NCBI GenBank assembly: GCA_015075445.1
Contig: JABTUJ010000010.1
Location: forward strand, 62,001-126,000
Direction: 5' to 3'
Length of the DNA stretch: 64,000 bases
From: Verrucomicrobiales bacterium
GTDB taxonomy: Bacteria > Verrucomicrobiota > Verrucomicrobiia > Limisphaerales > J093
In this document: piece after piece, positions 40,490 through 50,416 of the stretch
How the letters are laid out: every line of letters starts with the position of its first letter
Position numbering within the stretch: the first letter of the stretch is position 1
The notes under the pieces: model-generated
What the model saw: only the letters and a program-made list of their open reading frames with translations
The model's database searches: none
What the model was told of the DNA's origin: nothing
Program-made: the position numbers and the translations under genes

Positions 40490-43336
40490 ATGACACCCGC
40501 GGTACGACGACGGCCGTTGCCGGGAATTCCCTCTGCTCCCGAAGCGCCCCTCCCCGATGGGGCGAAGCCGCAGCCTCCCTCCAACTCGTGGGCCGCGCTC
40601 GGGCCTGACCGCCCTGGCAGGCAAACTGCACGGCTGCGTCGCGCCCTCCGCTGCCTCCTCGGAGCCGGGCTGCTGTCCCTCTGCCTGCAGGCGGCGGCCC
40701 CGGATCCCCTGGCCCGCTGGACATTCGCCGAGGACGCCCGTGACGTTATGGGCGTCATGGACGGCTTTCTCGAAGGCGGCGCGGCGATTGCCAACGGCCG
40801 GTTGATCCTCAACGGCAGCGACGCTTATCTCCAGACCGCCGCCCTGCCGGTCGATGTGACGGAGAAGACCTTGACGGCCTGGGTGGCCGTGAACCCCCTC
40901 ACCCAGGGCGGCGGCGGCGTCATCAGCCTCCAAACGTCCGACGGCGAGACCTTCGATGCCATCGTGTACGCCGAACGCCAGGCACGAAAGTGGGTCGCCG
41001 GCAGTGATTTCTGGCGCCGGACCCAGGATGTGGACGCGCCCCAGGAAACTGCCGAAAACGTGCTCGTGCACCTCGCCCTCGTCTACCGTGCCGACAACAG
41101 CATCGCGCTCTACCGGAATGGCGAACCTTACGGGGCCCCCTACGCGCCGGCATCCCCGGTCATGACCTACCCGGCGGGCTTCGCCCAGGTTCTGCTCGGG
41201 ATGCGGCACGGCATCAGTCCCGGCGGCGACCGGATGTTCCGGGGTGAAATCGACGAAGCCGCCCTTTACGATCGCGCCCTCACCGCCACCGAGATCGCCG
41301 CGCTGGTCGCCGAACGCAGCCTCCGTTTCACCGAGGCCCCGCAGGATGTGGCCGCGTTCGTGGGCGAATCCCGCACCCTCCGCGCCCTCGCGGTGGGCGA
41401 TCCCACGCCCACCTACCAGTGGTGGAAGAACAACGCGCCCCTCACCGGAGCCACGGACCCCGAGCTGACCTTTCCCAGCCTGACCCTTGGCGACGCCGGG
41501 AGCTACCACGTGGTCGCCACCAGCGGCAGCCAAAGCGCCACGAGCGCCACCGCACGGGTGACGGTGTACCTCCCCATCGTGAACCACCTCGTCTGCCACT
41601 GGCGCCTGAACGAAACCACCGGCCTGATCGCCGCGGACGCCACCCCCAATCGCCTGGACGGCACCCTGCTCAACTTCTGGGACGAGACCTTCCAGTGGAC
41701 CCCCGGCCGGGTCGGCAACGGCCTGGCCCTCTTCGGCACCGAGCGCGTCGAAGTCCACAGCCCCCTCTTCAACCTCGACAGTTTCACCGCGGCGCTGTGG
41801 CTCCGGGTGGACGAACTGGGCGCGCAAATGTCCCCCATCTCCCGCGAGCGAGCGTCGAATTGCGAGTCCTGGGGTCTCGAAGTGCGGCCCACCGGACAGC
41901 TCAACTTCTTCGTGTTCGGCGCCACGGGCTTCGTTGCCGATGTCCAGTCCTCGGTCAATGTCGAGCCCGGCACTTTCCACCATGTGGTGGTGACCTATCA
42001 CCACGCGGACTCCCGGCCTGATCTCTACCTCGACGGACAACTGGTCTCGAGCACCCGGGGTCGCGGGCCCGATTCCGGGCCACCGGGCTATGACGCGTCC
42101 CCCCTCACGTTCGGCCGGCGGTTGGGCGCGTGCACCTACCCCGAACAGCCGCCTTACGTCGTGGACGAAATCCAGCTCTACGACCGGGTGCTGAACGCCT
42201 CCGAGGTGACCTACCTGTTTGATCGACCCGGCGACACGCTGCCGGCGGACCCGCTCCTGCCCCCGGCCATCACCCGTCAACCCGAGGGCGCCAGCCTCGT
42301 GATCGGCGGATCGGTCACCTTCCGCGTCGAAGCCGCCGGCACGGCGCCCCTCGCGTACCAGTGGACCAAGGACGGCGTGCCCCTCGCTGGGGCCACCGCG
42401 GCAGAACTCACGATCACCGATGCGCAACCGGACGATGCCGGACAGTATGCCGTGGTGGTGACCAACGCGCTCGGCACGACCACCAGTGCCGCGGTGTCCC
42501 TGCGCGTGTTCGAAAGCGGCTCCGGCCTCATCGCTCGCTGGACCTTCGATACCGATGCCCGGGACGTCGTGGGCTCGATGCACGGCACGTTGGAAGGTGG
42601 CGCCACCCTCGTGGATGGACGCCTCGTGCTTGACGGGGTGGACAGCTTCCTGCGCACGGACCCTCTGCCGGTCGATCTGAGTGAAAAGACGCTCGCCGCC
42701 TGGGTTGTAGTCAATCCGCTCTCGCAGGCAGGCGGTGGGGTGCTCACGGTTCAGAGCGGCGATGGTGAGACGTTCGACGCCATCGTCTTTGGCGAGCGCC
42801 AACCCCAGCGCTGGATGGCCGGCAGCGACAACTGGCGCCGCACTCAGGACGTGGACGCCGCGCCGGAAACCGTCGAAGGCGCCCGCCTTCATATCGCCAT
42901 CGTGTACGACGAAAACCAGCGCATCGCCCTTTACCGCGGTGGCCAGCCATACGGCGCCCCTTACGTGGCCGGGAGTCCGCTCGTCACTTACACCGCGGGC
43001 GAAGGGCACGTCCTGATCGGCATGCGCCATGGCATCAACCTCGTTCCCGCGCGTCTGTTCCGGGGCGAGGTGGACGACGCCTCCCTGTACAACCGCGCTT
43101 TGACGCCGGCCGAAATCGCCACGCTGGCCGGGGCCGTAGTGCCTCAACTGCTGTTCGCCCGCGACGGGAACTCGCTTACGCTCTCGTGGTCCGCCGAACT
43201 CACGGGCTTCACCCTCGAACAGACCGACACGCTCCCCGCCGGCACCTGGACGCCCGTACCCGAAGTCGTCAACAACCAGGTCACCGTCAACCTCGGCACC
43301 GGGCACGCCTACTTCCGCCTTCGCCAGACCCCATGA
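40490..43336 (+). CDS. Secreted LamG/Ig repeat protein with internal duplication
   Basis: Up to 948 residues. The signal-like segment ([20 protein letters not shown]) lies near residue 50, so the ATG at 40490 may be too far upstream. Order: LamG-like domain 1 ([20 protein letters not shown] onward), an Ig-like domain ([15 protein letters not shown]), a central LamG domain ([17 protein letters not shown] to [11 protein letters not shown]), a second Ig domain ([15 protein letters not shown]), LamG-like domain 3 ([19 protein letters not shown]) and a short beta end. Domains 1 and 3 are clear duplicates: both carry [19 protein letters not shown] [15 protein letters not shown] and GMRHGI. The same LamG subtype opens the GH32 protein at 47854. 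Role unknown; carbohydrate or matrix binding likely. Confidence 0.85.
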   Translation: MTPAVRRRPLPGIPSAPEAPLPDGAKPQPPSNSWAALGPDRPGRQTARLRRALRCLLGAGLLSLCLQAAAPDPLARWTFAEDARDVMGVMDGFLEGGAAIANGRLILNGSDAYLQTAALPVDVTEKTLTAWVAVNPLTQGGGGVISLQTSDGETFDAIVYAERQARKWVAGSDFWRRTQDVDAPQETAENVLVHLALVYRADNSIALYRNGEPYGAPYAPASPVMTYPAGFAQVLLGMRHGISPGGDRMFRGEIDEAALYDRALTATEIAALVAERSLRFTEAPQDVAAFVGESRTLRALAVGDPTPTYQWWKNNAPLTGATDPELTFPSLTLGDAGSYHVVATSGSQSATSATARVTVYLPIVNHLVCHWRLNETTGLIAADATPNRLDGTLLNFWDETFQWTPGRVGNGLALFGTERVEVHSPLFNLDSFTAALWLRVDELGAQMSPISRERASNCESWGLEVRPTGQLNFFVFGATGFVADVQSSVNVEPGTFHHVVVTYHHADSRPDLYLDGQLVSSTRGRGPDSGPPGYDASPLTFGRRLGACTYPEQPPYVVDEIQLYDRVLNASEVTYLFDRPGDTLPADPLLPPAITRQPEGASLVIGGSVTFRVEAAGTAPLAYQWTKDGVPLAGATAAELTITDAQPDDAGQYAVVVTNALGTTTSAAVSLRVFESGSGLIARWTFDTDARDVVGSMHGTLEGGATLVDGRLVLDGVDSFLRTDPLPVDLSEKTLAAWVVVNPLSQAGGGVLTVQSGDGETFDAIVFGERQPQRWMAGSDNWRRTQDVDAAPETVEGARLHIAIVYDENQRIALYRGGQPYGAPYVAGSPLVTYTAGEGHVLIGMRHGINLVPARLFRGEVDDASLYNRALTPAEIATLAGAVVPQLLFARDGNSLTLSWSAELTGFTLEQTDTLPAGTWTPVPEVVNNQVTVNLGTGHAYFRLRQTP

Positions 43337-44148
43337 TCCCCTCGCTGCATCACCCCTTCCCGGTGGGCGCGGTAGCGGGTCGTCGACGGAGCGAAGCTCC
43401 TGCCAACCCAGCGCCCCGGAAGGTTCTCGCCCCACCGAAGCGGCGACGCGGCTTCACCCTGATCGAGTTGCTGGTGGTAATCGCCATCATCGCACTCCTG
43501 GCCGGCATGCTCCTCCCCGCGCTCGCCGGCGCGAAGGAACAGGCCCGCAAGACCCGCTGCTTCAACAACGTGCGCCAGATCATCTTCGGTTGCCTCCTCT
43601 ACGCCGATGACTATCGCGGCTATCTGCCGTTCGGCTATGCCATCTACCCCGCCAGCGCCGGCCAACCCGAAACCACCGCCTCGTGGGATCGACTCGTACT
43701 CCCGCACGGCGTGCCCACCAATCTCCTCGTGTGCGCCAGCCACCGCCAGGGCAGCCGCCATTACTGGACCAACGGCAACATCGACAACGCCCACCGCAAC
43801 TACGGCGACCCGCAGCAGTCGGGCCTCATGAGCTTCGGTTTCTCCGTCCGCATCGAGACGATCCCCAACCCCGTCGGCACCGTGGCCTTCACCGAAATCC
43901 GCGATCACGACGCCAGCTACGCGCATGGCGGCGTCTCCCGGCCGGGTGAGGGCTGGGCTTCGGTCCTGTTCGCCAACGAGGACGCCTACATCCTCCAATA
44001 CCGGCACGGGCGACGGGAGACCATCGCCTTTGGCGATGGCCACGTCGAGTCCCTCAAGTCCAACGTGCTGCTCGCCCCCAAGCTCCCCACCGGTCGCTGG
44101 AGCCTCGAGAAGTTCTACCGTGACAAAACCCGCGTGCCGCAGCGTTGA
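43333..44148 (+). CDS. Pseudopilin with H-X9-DG motif
   Basis: 271 residues. The prepilin helix [36 protein letters not shown] follows a longer basic leader (43333 ATG; leader about 39 residues). [15 protein letters not shown] carries the H-X9-DG spacing. Its ATG overlaps the end of the LamG/Ig gene by 4 bp (ATGA-type), so the two are coupled and the LamG protein may be its functional partner. Confidence 0.88.
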   Translation: MIPSLHHPFPVGAVAGRRRSEAPANPAPRKVLAPPKRRRGFTLIELLVVIAIIALLAGMLLPALAGAKEQARKTRCFNNVRQIIFGCLLYADDYRGYLPFGYAIYPASAGQPETTASWDRLVLPHGVPTNLLVCASHRQGSRHYWTNGNIDNAHRNYGDPQQSGLMSFGFSVRIETIPNPVGTVAFTEIRDHDASYAHGGVSRPGEGWASVLFANEDAYILQYRHGRRETIAFGDGHVESLKSNVLLAPKLPTGRWSLEKFYRDKTRVPQR

Positions 44149-44201
44149 AACCCCAACGCCCGGCGCCGCGCATCCAACCCCCAAACCGACCGAACCCGCC
44201 C

Positions 44202-45323
44202 ATGACTCCCGTCCCCCGCGTTCCTGAGCGCCCCGCCCTGGCCCTGGGTGTTCCCCTCCGCCGCGCCCCGTTGTGTGGAGCAGGCTTCCAGCCTGCCTCG
44301 TCGGAGTTCGACGTCGCCCCCGATCCTCGACCGCGGCTCCGCTCCTCCCGCGGTCGCTGCCGCGCCCTATCCCGCGGTCTGCATGGCGGGCTCCCTGGCG
44401 TGCTGGCTCTGCTCCTGGCAGGATGGGCAACAGGGTGCCGCAAGGCGCCAGAGTCAGTGGCCCCGACGCCTGCCGGCGGCCGCCTCTTCGCCGTGACCTT
44501 CCAGACCATGAACAACCCGTTCTTCGTCGATCTGAACGAGGGACTCCGCCGCGTCATCGAGGCGAAGGGCGATCGCCTGGTGACCCTCGACGCCCAGTTC
44601 AACAGCCTCAAGCAGAAGAACGACATCGCCGACCTCCTCCAGCAGCAGCCCGCCGCCCTCTTCATCAACCCGGTCAACTGGGAGGGAATCAAGGGCAGCC
44701 TGATCGAGGCCCAGCGCAAGAACGTCCCCGCCATCATCGTCGACGCCCCCGTGAGCGAACCCGACCTCGTGCTCTGCCAGGTCGCCAGCGACAACGTCGA
44801 GGCCGGCCGCCTGGCTTGCGAGGCCCTCGCCCGCGTCAACCCCAAAGCCCAGGTCGTCATCCTCCACCTCTCCGTCAACAAAGCCTGCATCGACCGCGTC
44901 GCCGGATTCCGCGCCGAGGCCGGGCGCCATCCCGACCTCAAGATCCTCGACACGCAGGAGGGCAAGGGCACCACCGAAGGCGCCCGGCCCGTGATGCGCG
45001 ACTTGCTGGCCCGGTTCCCCGAAATGGACGCCGCCTTCCCCATCAACGACCCCAGCGCCCTCGGCTGCCTCTCCGCCATCGAGTCCGCTGGCAAGAGCGG
45101 CCAGGTCACCGTCGTGAGCGTCGATGGCTCCCGCGAGGGCATCAGCGCCGTGAAAGCCGGTCGCCTGCATTCGACTTCCGCCCAGTTCCCCGCTGAGATT
45201 GGCCGCGTGGCCGCCGAAACCGCCTACGAACACCTCGCCGCACGCCCCGTCCCGAAAGACATCAAAATCCCGGTCCGCCTGATCACCCGCGACAACGCCG
45301 ACGAGTTCCTCTCCCCTCCCTGA
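44202..45323 (+). CDS. Sugar ABC transporter substrate-binding lipoprotein
   Basis: Up to 373 residues. The lipobox (LLLAGWATGC, near residue 79) is preceded by an improbable 60-residue basic leader that reads through a palindromic repeat (44280-44296), so the true start is probably nearer the lipobox. The mature part is a Peripla_BP_4 (ribose/galactose-type) fold: FAVTFQTMNNPFFVDLNEGL, ALFINPVNWEGI, VPAIIVDAPV, VASDNVEAGRLACEALA and FPINDPSALGCLSAIE. It delivers a sugar to the ATPase/permease encoded directly downstream. A fructose or fructo-oligosaccharide ligand is inferred from the adjacent GH32 gene. Confidence 0.92.
   Translation: MTPVPRVPERPALALGVPLRRAPLCGAGFQPASSEFDVAPDPRPRLRSSRGRCRALSRGLHGGLPGVLALLLAGWATGCRKAPESVAPTPAGGRLFAVTFQTMNNPFFVDLNEGLRRVIEAKGDRLVTLDAQFNSLKQKNDIADLLQQQPAALFINPVNWEGIKGSLIEAQRKNVPAIIVDAPVSEPDLVLCQVASDNVEAGRLACEALARVNPKAQVVILHLSVNKACIDRVAGFRAEAGRHPDLKILDTQEGKGTTEGARPVMRDLLARFPEMDAAFPINDPSALGCLSAIESAGKSGQVTVVSVDGSREGISAVKAGRLHSTSAQFPAEIGRVAAETAYEHLAARPVPKDIKIPVRLITRDNADEFLSPP
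44280..44296. repeat. Palindromic repeat, family 2
   Basis: GCAGGCTTCCAGCCTGC, a 7-bp perfect stem with TCC loop. A close relative (CCGGCTTCCAGCCTGCCGG) is at 47881-47899. Both lie inside the apparent 5' ends of exported-protein genes. Confidence 0.6.
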
Positions 45324-45361
45324 AGAACCCGCATCGCTGTGACGCCCCTCCGGCTCCCGCA

Positions 45362-46891
45362 ATGACCGCGACCCTGGCGACGTCTGCCCCGGTGCCGGGC
45401 TCCAAACCCGTCCTGCTCCGTCTCCAGGGGTTGACCAAACACTTCGGTGGCGTCCGTGCGCTGGACGGTGTGGATTTCGAACTGCGCGCCGGTGAAATCC
45501 ACGCCCTGCTCGGCGAGAACGGCGCGGGCAAGTCCACGCTCATCAAGATCCTCGGCGGGATCCACCGTCCCGATGCCGGCACGATCCAACTGGATGGCCA
45601 ACCCGTGGTGATCCGCGAGGTGGCCGAGGCCGATCGCCACGGCATCCGCCTCATCCATCAGGAGCTGTCCCTGGCCCCCAACCTCTCCGTCGCCGAGAAC
45701 CTCTTTCTCGGCCGCGAACCGCGTTGGCATGGCTGGCTGGATCGCCGCCGGCTCTTCGCCGACGCGGAGCGGCTGGTGCGCGCGCTTGGACTGGCGGACA
45801 TCGGGTCCGTGCACGCCCAGGTGTCGGATCTGAGCGTGGCCCGCCAGCAGATGGTCGAGATTGCCCGCGCCCTGGCCGTGCGCGCCCGCCTGCTGGTGCT
45901 CGACGAACCGACCGCCTCCTTGTCCGCCACCGAGACCGAAGCGTTGTTCGACACCCTCCGACGGCTGCGCACCCAGGGGACCGGCATCGTCTACATCTCG
46001 CATCGCCTCGAGGAAATCCGTCGCCTGGCCGACCGCATCACCGTGCTGCGGGACGGCCGGAGCATGGGCACGCAGCACGTGGCCGAAGTCGAACCCCGCA
46101 CCCTCATCCGCTGGATGGTCGGTCGCGACCTCGGCCTTCTGTGCCAACGCCCGGCCTGGCGCCCCGGCGCCCTCGCGCTTTCTGTCCGCGACCTGCGGAG
46201 CGCCCGGGTGCGGGGAGTGAGCTTTGACCTGCACGCCGGTGAAGTGCTGGGCCTGGCCGGATTGGTGGGGGCGGGGCGTTCCGAGCTGGCGCATGCCCTC
46301 TTTGGAATCGCCCCGGCGGACAGTGGCACGATCACGATCGGAGGCCGGCCCGTGACGATCCGCTGTCCCGCCGATGCCCTCGCGGCCGGGTTGGTGCTGG
46401 TGCCCGAGGACCGCAAACGGGAGGGGCTGGTCATGGACGCGGCGGTGGCCTTCAACCTCACCCTGCCCTGGACCCGCGATTGGATCCGCGGCTGTCGCCC
46501 CGATGGGGCGCGACGCGACGGCATCGTGCGCCGCGCCATCGAGAGCTTTGCGATCCGTGTGGCTGACCCCGGCCAGCCCACGTACCACCTCTCCGGCGGC
46601 AACCAGCAGAAGGTCGTCGTCGCCCGGTGGATGGAGCACCCTCCGAAAGTGCTGATCCTGGATGAGCCCACCCGCGGCGTGGATGTGGGCGCACGCGAGG
46701 AACTGTTCGCCCTGCTGCGTCGCTGGGTCGAAGGCGGCCTGGCCGTCCTGCTCATCTCCTCAGACCTCCCCGAGGTCATGGGCTTGTCGCATCGGTTGGC
46801 GCTGTATCGCGACGGCCGCATCGTGCGGGAACTGCCGGCGGCCGATGCGACGCCCGAGGACGTGATGGCGGAACTGACGCGCACCGAATGA
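45362..46891 (+). CDS. Sugar ABC transporter ATP-binding protein (RbsA/MglA type, two ATPase domains)
   Basis: 509 residues. NBD1: GENGAGKSTLIKILGG (Walker A), LSVARQQMVEIARAL (signature region), LLVLDEPTASLS (Walker B) and VYISHRLEE. NBD2: a degenerate GLVGAGRSELAHALFG Walker A, YHLSGGNQQKVVVARWM, LILDEPTRGVDVGA and LLISSDLPEV. This asymmetric double NBD is diagnostic for CUT2-type sugar importers. It is preceded by the binding lipoprotein and followed, with a 4-bp ATGA overlap, by the permease. Confidence 0.96.
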   Translation: MTATLATSAPVPGSKPVLLRLQGLTKHFGGVRALDGVDFELRAGEIHALLGENGAGKSTLIKILGGIHRPDAGTIQLDGQPVVIREVAEADRHGIRLIHQELSLAPNLSVAENLFLGREPRWHGWLDRRRLFADAERLVRALGLADIGSVHAQVSDLSVARQQMVEIARALAVRARLLVLDEPTASLSATETEALFDTLRRLRTQGTGIVYISHRLEEIRRLADRITVLRDGRSMGTQHVAEVEPRTLIRWMVGRDLGLLCQRPAWRPGALALSVRDLRSARVRGVSFDLHAGEVLGLAGLVGAGRSELAHALFGIAPADSGTITIGGRPVTIRCPADALAAGLVLVPEDRKREGLVMDAAVAFNLTLPWTRDWIRGCRPDGARRDGIVRRAIESFAIRVADPGQPTYHLSGGNQQKVVVARWMEHPPKVLILDEPTRGVDVGAREELFALLRRWVEGGLAVLLISSDLPEVMGLSHRLALYRDGRIVRELPAADATPEDVMAELTRTE

Positions 46892-47817
46892 AACGGATCT
46901 TCCCCCTGTTGCTCGCCATCGTCGCCCTCACGATTCTGATGGCGTTGTGGGTGCCGCAAGGCCGGTTTCTCACCGCCAGCAACCTCCTCGACCTGGCCCA
47001 GCAGATCGCCGTCAACGCCATCCTCGCCTTCGGCCTCACGCTGGTCATCCTCATCGGCGGCATCGACCTGAGCGTCGGCGCCGTGGTGGCCCTGGTGGGA
47101 ACCATCGCCGTCGCCGTGCTGGCATCGGCGGGTTGGATCGTCGCCTTGGCCGCCGGCCTCGCGGCGGCGGCCGTCTTCGGGCTCGTCAACGGCTGGTGCG
47201 CCGCGAACACCCGCATGCCCCCCTTCATCATCACGCTGGCCATGATGCTGGTCGCCCGCGGCTTCGCACTGCGGTTCAACGAAGGCCGTCCGCTGCCAAT
47301 CCCCGACACCGAGCGGGTGTTCCTGGCCTTGGGCAACGCCCGGCTCTTCGACCTGATCCCCGTGCCCGTGCTGCTCATGCTCGGGGCGTTCCTCCTCATG
47401 GCGTTACTGCTCCACCGCACCGCCTTCGGCCAGCATCTCTACGCCATGGGCGGCAACCGCGAAGCCGCCCGCTTCACCGGCATCCGGCTCGCTCGCAACG
47501 AAGTGACCGTCTACGTCCTGTGCTCGGTGCTGGCGGGGCTGGCCGGGATCATTCATGCCTCGCAGCTCTACTCCGCCGAGCCGGGATCGGGTCAGGGCTT
47601 CGAGCTCAACGCCATCGCGGCCGTGGTGGTGGGGGGCACCAGCTTCACCGGCGGTACCGGCACCTTGCCGGGGACACTGCTGGGCGCCGTCATCATCGGG
47701 ATCCTCGACAAGGGCCTGAACCAGGCCGGTGTCCACTTCTCCCTGCAGTACGTCATCAAAGGCCTGGTCATCCTCGCCGCCGTCTATCTCGATGTCCGCC
47801 GTCGCCACTCCAACTGA
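46888..47817 (+). CDS. Sugar ABC transporter permease (RbsC type)
   Basis: 309 residues with about 9-10 membrane segments (LLAIVALTILMALWV at the start). Family features: NLLDLAQQIAVNAILAFGLT, VILIGGIDLSVGAVVAL (the GGIDLSVG motif of BPD_transp_2 permeases), NTRMPPFIITLAMMLVARG, YAMGGNREAARFTGI and AAVVVGGTSFTGGTG. CUT2 permeases act as homodimers with one double-NBD ATPase. Start overlaps the ATPase stop. No second permease gene is present or needed. Confidence 0.96.
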   Translation: MKRIFPLLLAIVALTILMALWVPQGRFLTASNLLDLAQQIAVNAILAFGLTLVILIGGIDLSVGAVVALVGTIAVAVLASAGWIVALAAGLAAAAVFGLVNGWCAANTRMPPFIITLAMMLVARGFALRFNEGRPLPIPDTERVFLALGNARLFDLIPVPVLLMLGAFLLMALLLHRTAFGQHLYAMGGNREAARFTGIRLARNEVTVYVLCSVLAGLAGIIHASQLYSAEPGSGQGFELNAIAAVVVGGTSFTGGTGTLPGTLLGAVIIGILDKGLNQAGVHFSLQYVIKGLVILAAVYLDVRRRHSN

Positions 47818-47853
47818 ACCGAACCCAACCTGCCACGTTTGACCCCCGCCTCC

Positions 47854-50211
47854 ATGAACACCCCTCAGCCTCCTGTAGTGCCGGCTTCCAGCCTGCCGGG
47901 CAGCTCTCCCCTGTCACCTGGGCTGCCGCCCGCCCGCGGCGTCCACGGTGCGCGAAGCGTTTGGAGTGCGTCGCGCTTCAGCGCCGCTTTGCGTCGGGGG
48001 AGGAGGGTGCTGTCCTGGGGCAGCCGCATACGAAGAGCACCGGTCCAAGACGGCGCATCCACCGCGCGCGCGCTCACCACGTGCCTCGGCCTCCCCTGTG
48101 CCTTGGCCATCCTCCCCTTCACCAACGCCGCCGCCGCTTCCCCGCCCGCCGCGCAAACCTTGACGGATAAAACCCTCGTCGTCTGGGCCGCCCCGGCCAA
48201 CCTTGAACAACGCGGCGGCAGCGCGCTCACGCTCGAAAAACCCGGCGGTGTCTTCGATGCCGTCGTCCTCGGCGAGATCACCCCGGCCAAATGGATGGCG
48301 GGAAGTGACTCCTTCCGACGGACGGCACAGGACCAGGCCAGCTCTCCCCTCGAAACCACCGACCCGCAAACCCCCGTGCAGATCGCCATCGTCTATCAAG
48401 ACCGCCAGATCACCCTCCACCGGAACGGCACCCCCTTCGCCCACCACACCGTCGACAACCTCGAACGCTTCGGACCCGACAGCCTCGTCCTCATGGGCCT
48501 GCGCCACCGCGATGCCGGCGACCCCAAGCACCGGTACTTTGTCGGCTGGATCGAGGACGCCCGTGTCTATGCCGGCGCACTCGCCCCCGCCCAACTCGCC
48601 AACCTCCGGCCCAACCAGCCCTCCGACCCCGCCCCCTGGGCCTGGTGGGATTTCGAACAGGGTCGCGTCACCGACCGCATGAAGACGTTTTCTTCGACGA
48701 CCCTGGTCGGCGACGCCCGCGTGGCCGATGGCAAGCTCCACCTCGACCGCCAAGGCGCCTATCTCATCGCCGCCCTCCCTGACGCCGACGCCGATCTCGC
48801 CACCGGCGGACGACGCGATCCGAACAGCTCCGCCCGCGCCCTGCGCGAGAAGCTCCTGGCCGATCCCCATCGGCCGGGCTATCACTTCGTTATCCCCGAA
48901 GGCACCGGGATGCCCTTCGACCCGAACGGCGCGATTTTCTGGAAGGGCCGTTACCACCTGTTCTACATCTTCCAGGACCGGCGCGGTCACAACTGGGGCC
49001 ACGTCTCGAGCACCGACCTCTTCCATTGGCGCCATCATCCCACCGGGCTCGTCACCGGCATGTTCAGCGGCAACGCCTTTGTGAACAAGGACGGCCGCCC
49101 GACGATGTGTTATCACCAGGTGGATCAGGGCAACGCCATGGCCGTCGCCGTCGATGACGACCTCAACGAGTGGGTCAAACTCGACTCGAATCCCATCACG
49201 CCCAGGACCCAACCCGGCGACCCGCACCACGGCAAGTACCGGTCGTGGGACCCGTACGGCTGGCTCGAAGGCGACACCTACTACGCCATCTTCGGCGGCG
49301 AACATCCCGGCCTCGTCAAGGCCCCGTCCCTCGCCGGCGAATGGAAGTATGTCGGCGATTTCCTCGCCAACACCGTCCCCGGGGTCTCGCTCAACGAAGA
49401 CGTCTCCTGCGCCGACTTCTTCCGCCTCGGCGACCAGCACATGCTCCTCTGCATCAGTCACCGCCTCGGCTGTCGCTACTACCTCGGCGAGTGGAAGAAC
49501 GAGCAGTTCCACCCGCGCTTCCACGAGATGATGAGCTGGGTGGACCACACGTTCTTCGCTCCCGAAAGCCTCCTGGACGACCGCGGCCGCCGGATCATGT
49601 GGGCCTGGGTCTTCGATTATCCGGGGTTCAAGATGCGCACCGACCACGGTTGGTCCGGCACCATGAGCCTGCCCCGCGTCCTTTCCCTCGATGGCGAGGG
49701 TCGCTTGCGCATGGAAGTGCCGGAGGAGATCGAACGGCTCCGCTACAACGGCCGGAGTTTGTCGCGAGTCAGCGTCCCCGCCGATGCCGACCTCCCGCTC
49801 GAGAGCATCCGCGGCAACAGCCTCGAACTGTGTCTCGACCTCAACGCGCCCGAAGCGCGCCAGGTGGGCGTCAAGGTCTGCTGCTCGCCCGGTGGCGAGG
49901 AACAGACCCTCATCTACTACGATGCCGTCGATCGGAAGCTCAAGGTGGACACCACGCGCGCCAGCTTGATTGAGGGCCCCCGAACGGTCGAAGCGGCTCC
50001 CTTCACGCTCGCGGCAGGTGAGCCGTTGCAGCTCCGGGTCTTTGTCGACAAGTCCATCGTCGAGGTCTTCGCCAACGGCCGCCAGGCGGTGACGCGTCGC
50101 CTCTATCCCTCGCGGGCGGACAGTGTGGGTGTGCGCCTCTTCTCGACGGGCGCCCCGGCCACCGCCACGACGGTGGAGGCCTGGAAGCTAGGCCCCTCGA
50201 ACGCCTTCTGA
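47854..50211 (+). CDS. Secreted LamG + GH32-like beta-fructosidase
   Basis: Up to 785 residues; the first 65 read through intergenic repeats, and the real start may be GTG 48007, just before the signal-like ALTTCLGLPCALAILPF. A LamG-type module follows (FDAVVLGEITPAKWMAGSDS, LMGLRHRD). The GH32 propeller begins GMPFDPNGAIFWKGRYHLFY, where Asp in FDPNG is the nucleophile (WMNDPNG position). SWDPYGWLEGDTYY replaces the usual RDP block, and LNEDVSCADFFRLG holds the expected acid/base Glu. A C-terminal beta-sandwich (RVFVDKSIVEVFANGRQAVT) is typical of GH32. It should release fructose from fructans, levan or sucrose outside the cell, feeding the ABC importer upstream. The altered RDP motif leaves exact specificity open. 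Confidence 0.9.
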   Translation: MNTPQPPVVPASSLPGSSPLSPGLPPARGVHGARSVWSASRFSAALRRGRRVLSWGSRIRRAPVQDGASTARALTTCLGLPCALAILPFTNAAAASPPAAQTLTDKTLVVWAAPANLEQRGGSALTLEKPGGVFDAVVLGEITPAKWMAGSDSFRRTAQDQASSPLETTDPQTPVQIAIVYQDRQITLHRNGTPFAHHTVDNLERFGPDSLVLMGLRHRDAGDPKHRYFVGWIEDARVYAGALAPAQLANLRPNQPSDPAPWAWWDFEQGRVTDRMKTFSSTTLVGDARVADGKLHLDRQGAYLIAALPDADADLATGGRRDPNSSARALREKLLADPHRPGYHFVIPEGTGMPFDPNGAIFWKGRYHLFYIFQDRRGHNWGHVSSTDLFHWRHHPTGLVTGMFSGNAFVNKDGRPTMCYHQVDQGNAMAVAVDDDLNEWVKLDSNPITPRTQPGDPHHGKYRSWDPYGWLEGDTYYAIFGGEHPGLVKAPSLAGEWKYVGDFLANTVPGVSLNEDVSCADFFRLGDQHMLLCISHRLGCRYYLGEWKNEQFHPRFHEMMSWVDHTFFAPESLLDDRGRRIMWAWVFDYPGFKMRTDHGWSGTMSLPRVLSLDGEGRLRMEVPEEIERLRYNGRSLSRVSVPADADLPLESIRGNSLELCLDLNAPEARQVGVKVCCSPGGEEQTLIYYDAVDRKLKVDTTRASLIEGPRTVEAAPFTLAAGEPLQLRVFVDKSIVEVFANGRQAVTRRLYPSRADSVGVRLFSTGAPATATTVEAWKLGPSNAF
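47881..47994. repeat. Repeat sequences embedded in the 5' end of the GH32 gene
   Basis: 47881-47899 is a copy of the family 2 palindrome (CCGGCTTCCAGCCTGCCGG). 47957-47994 (AGCGTTTGGAGTGCG then CAGCGCCGCTTTGCG) resembles one arm of the family 3 inverted repeat at 54893-54935. Confidence 0.5.
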
Positions 50212-50254
50212 AATCAGCCACTAAAGGCCCAACACGGGAGCCAGATCCAGATCC

Positions 50255-50333
50255 TCCGCCGATTACGAACATAGGGAATTGGGCCGAGGAGATCTCTGAT
50301 TCTCACTAATCCCCTATGTTCGTAATCGGCGGA
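50255..50333. repeat. 22-bp perfect inverted repeat (family 4)
   Basis: Arms at 50255-50276 and 50312-50333 are exact reverse complements (arm 1 begins TCCGCCGATTACG and ends CATAGGG), with a 35-nt spacer. A third partial copy (ATCCTCCGCCGATTTCG) follows near 50352-50368. It could be a strong transcript hairpin after GH32, but there is no T run. Confidence 0.8.
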
Positions 50334-50416
50334 GAGACTCTCTCCCCCGGATCCTCCGCCGATTTCGGTTTGCGCGCATCGGGCAGGCGGGGGAGGCTTG
50401 CCGTGCTTCCCGGACC

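Noticed and set aside
40448..43435. 995-codon minus-strand open frame
   Set aside because: Antisense to the LamG/Ig protein; no signal, fold or motif.
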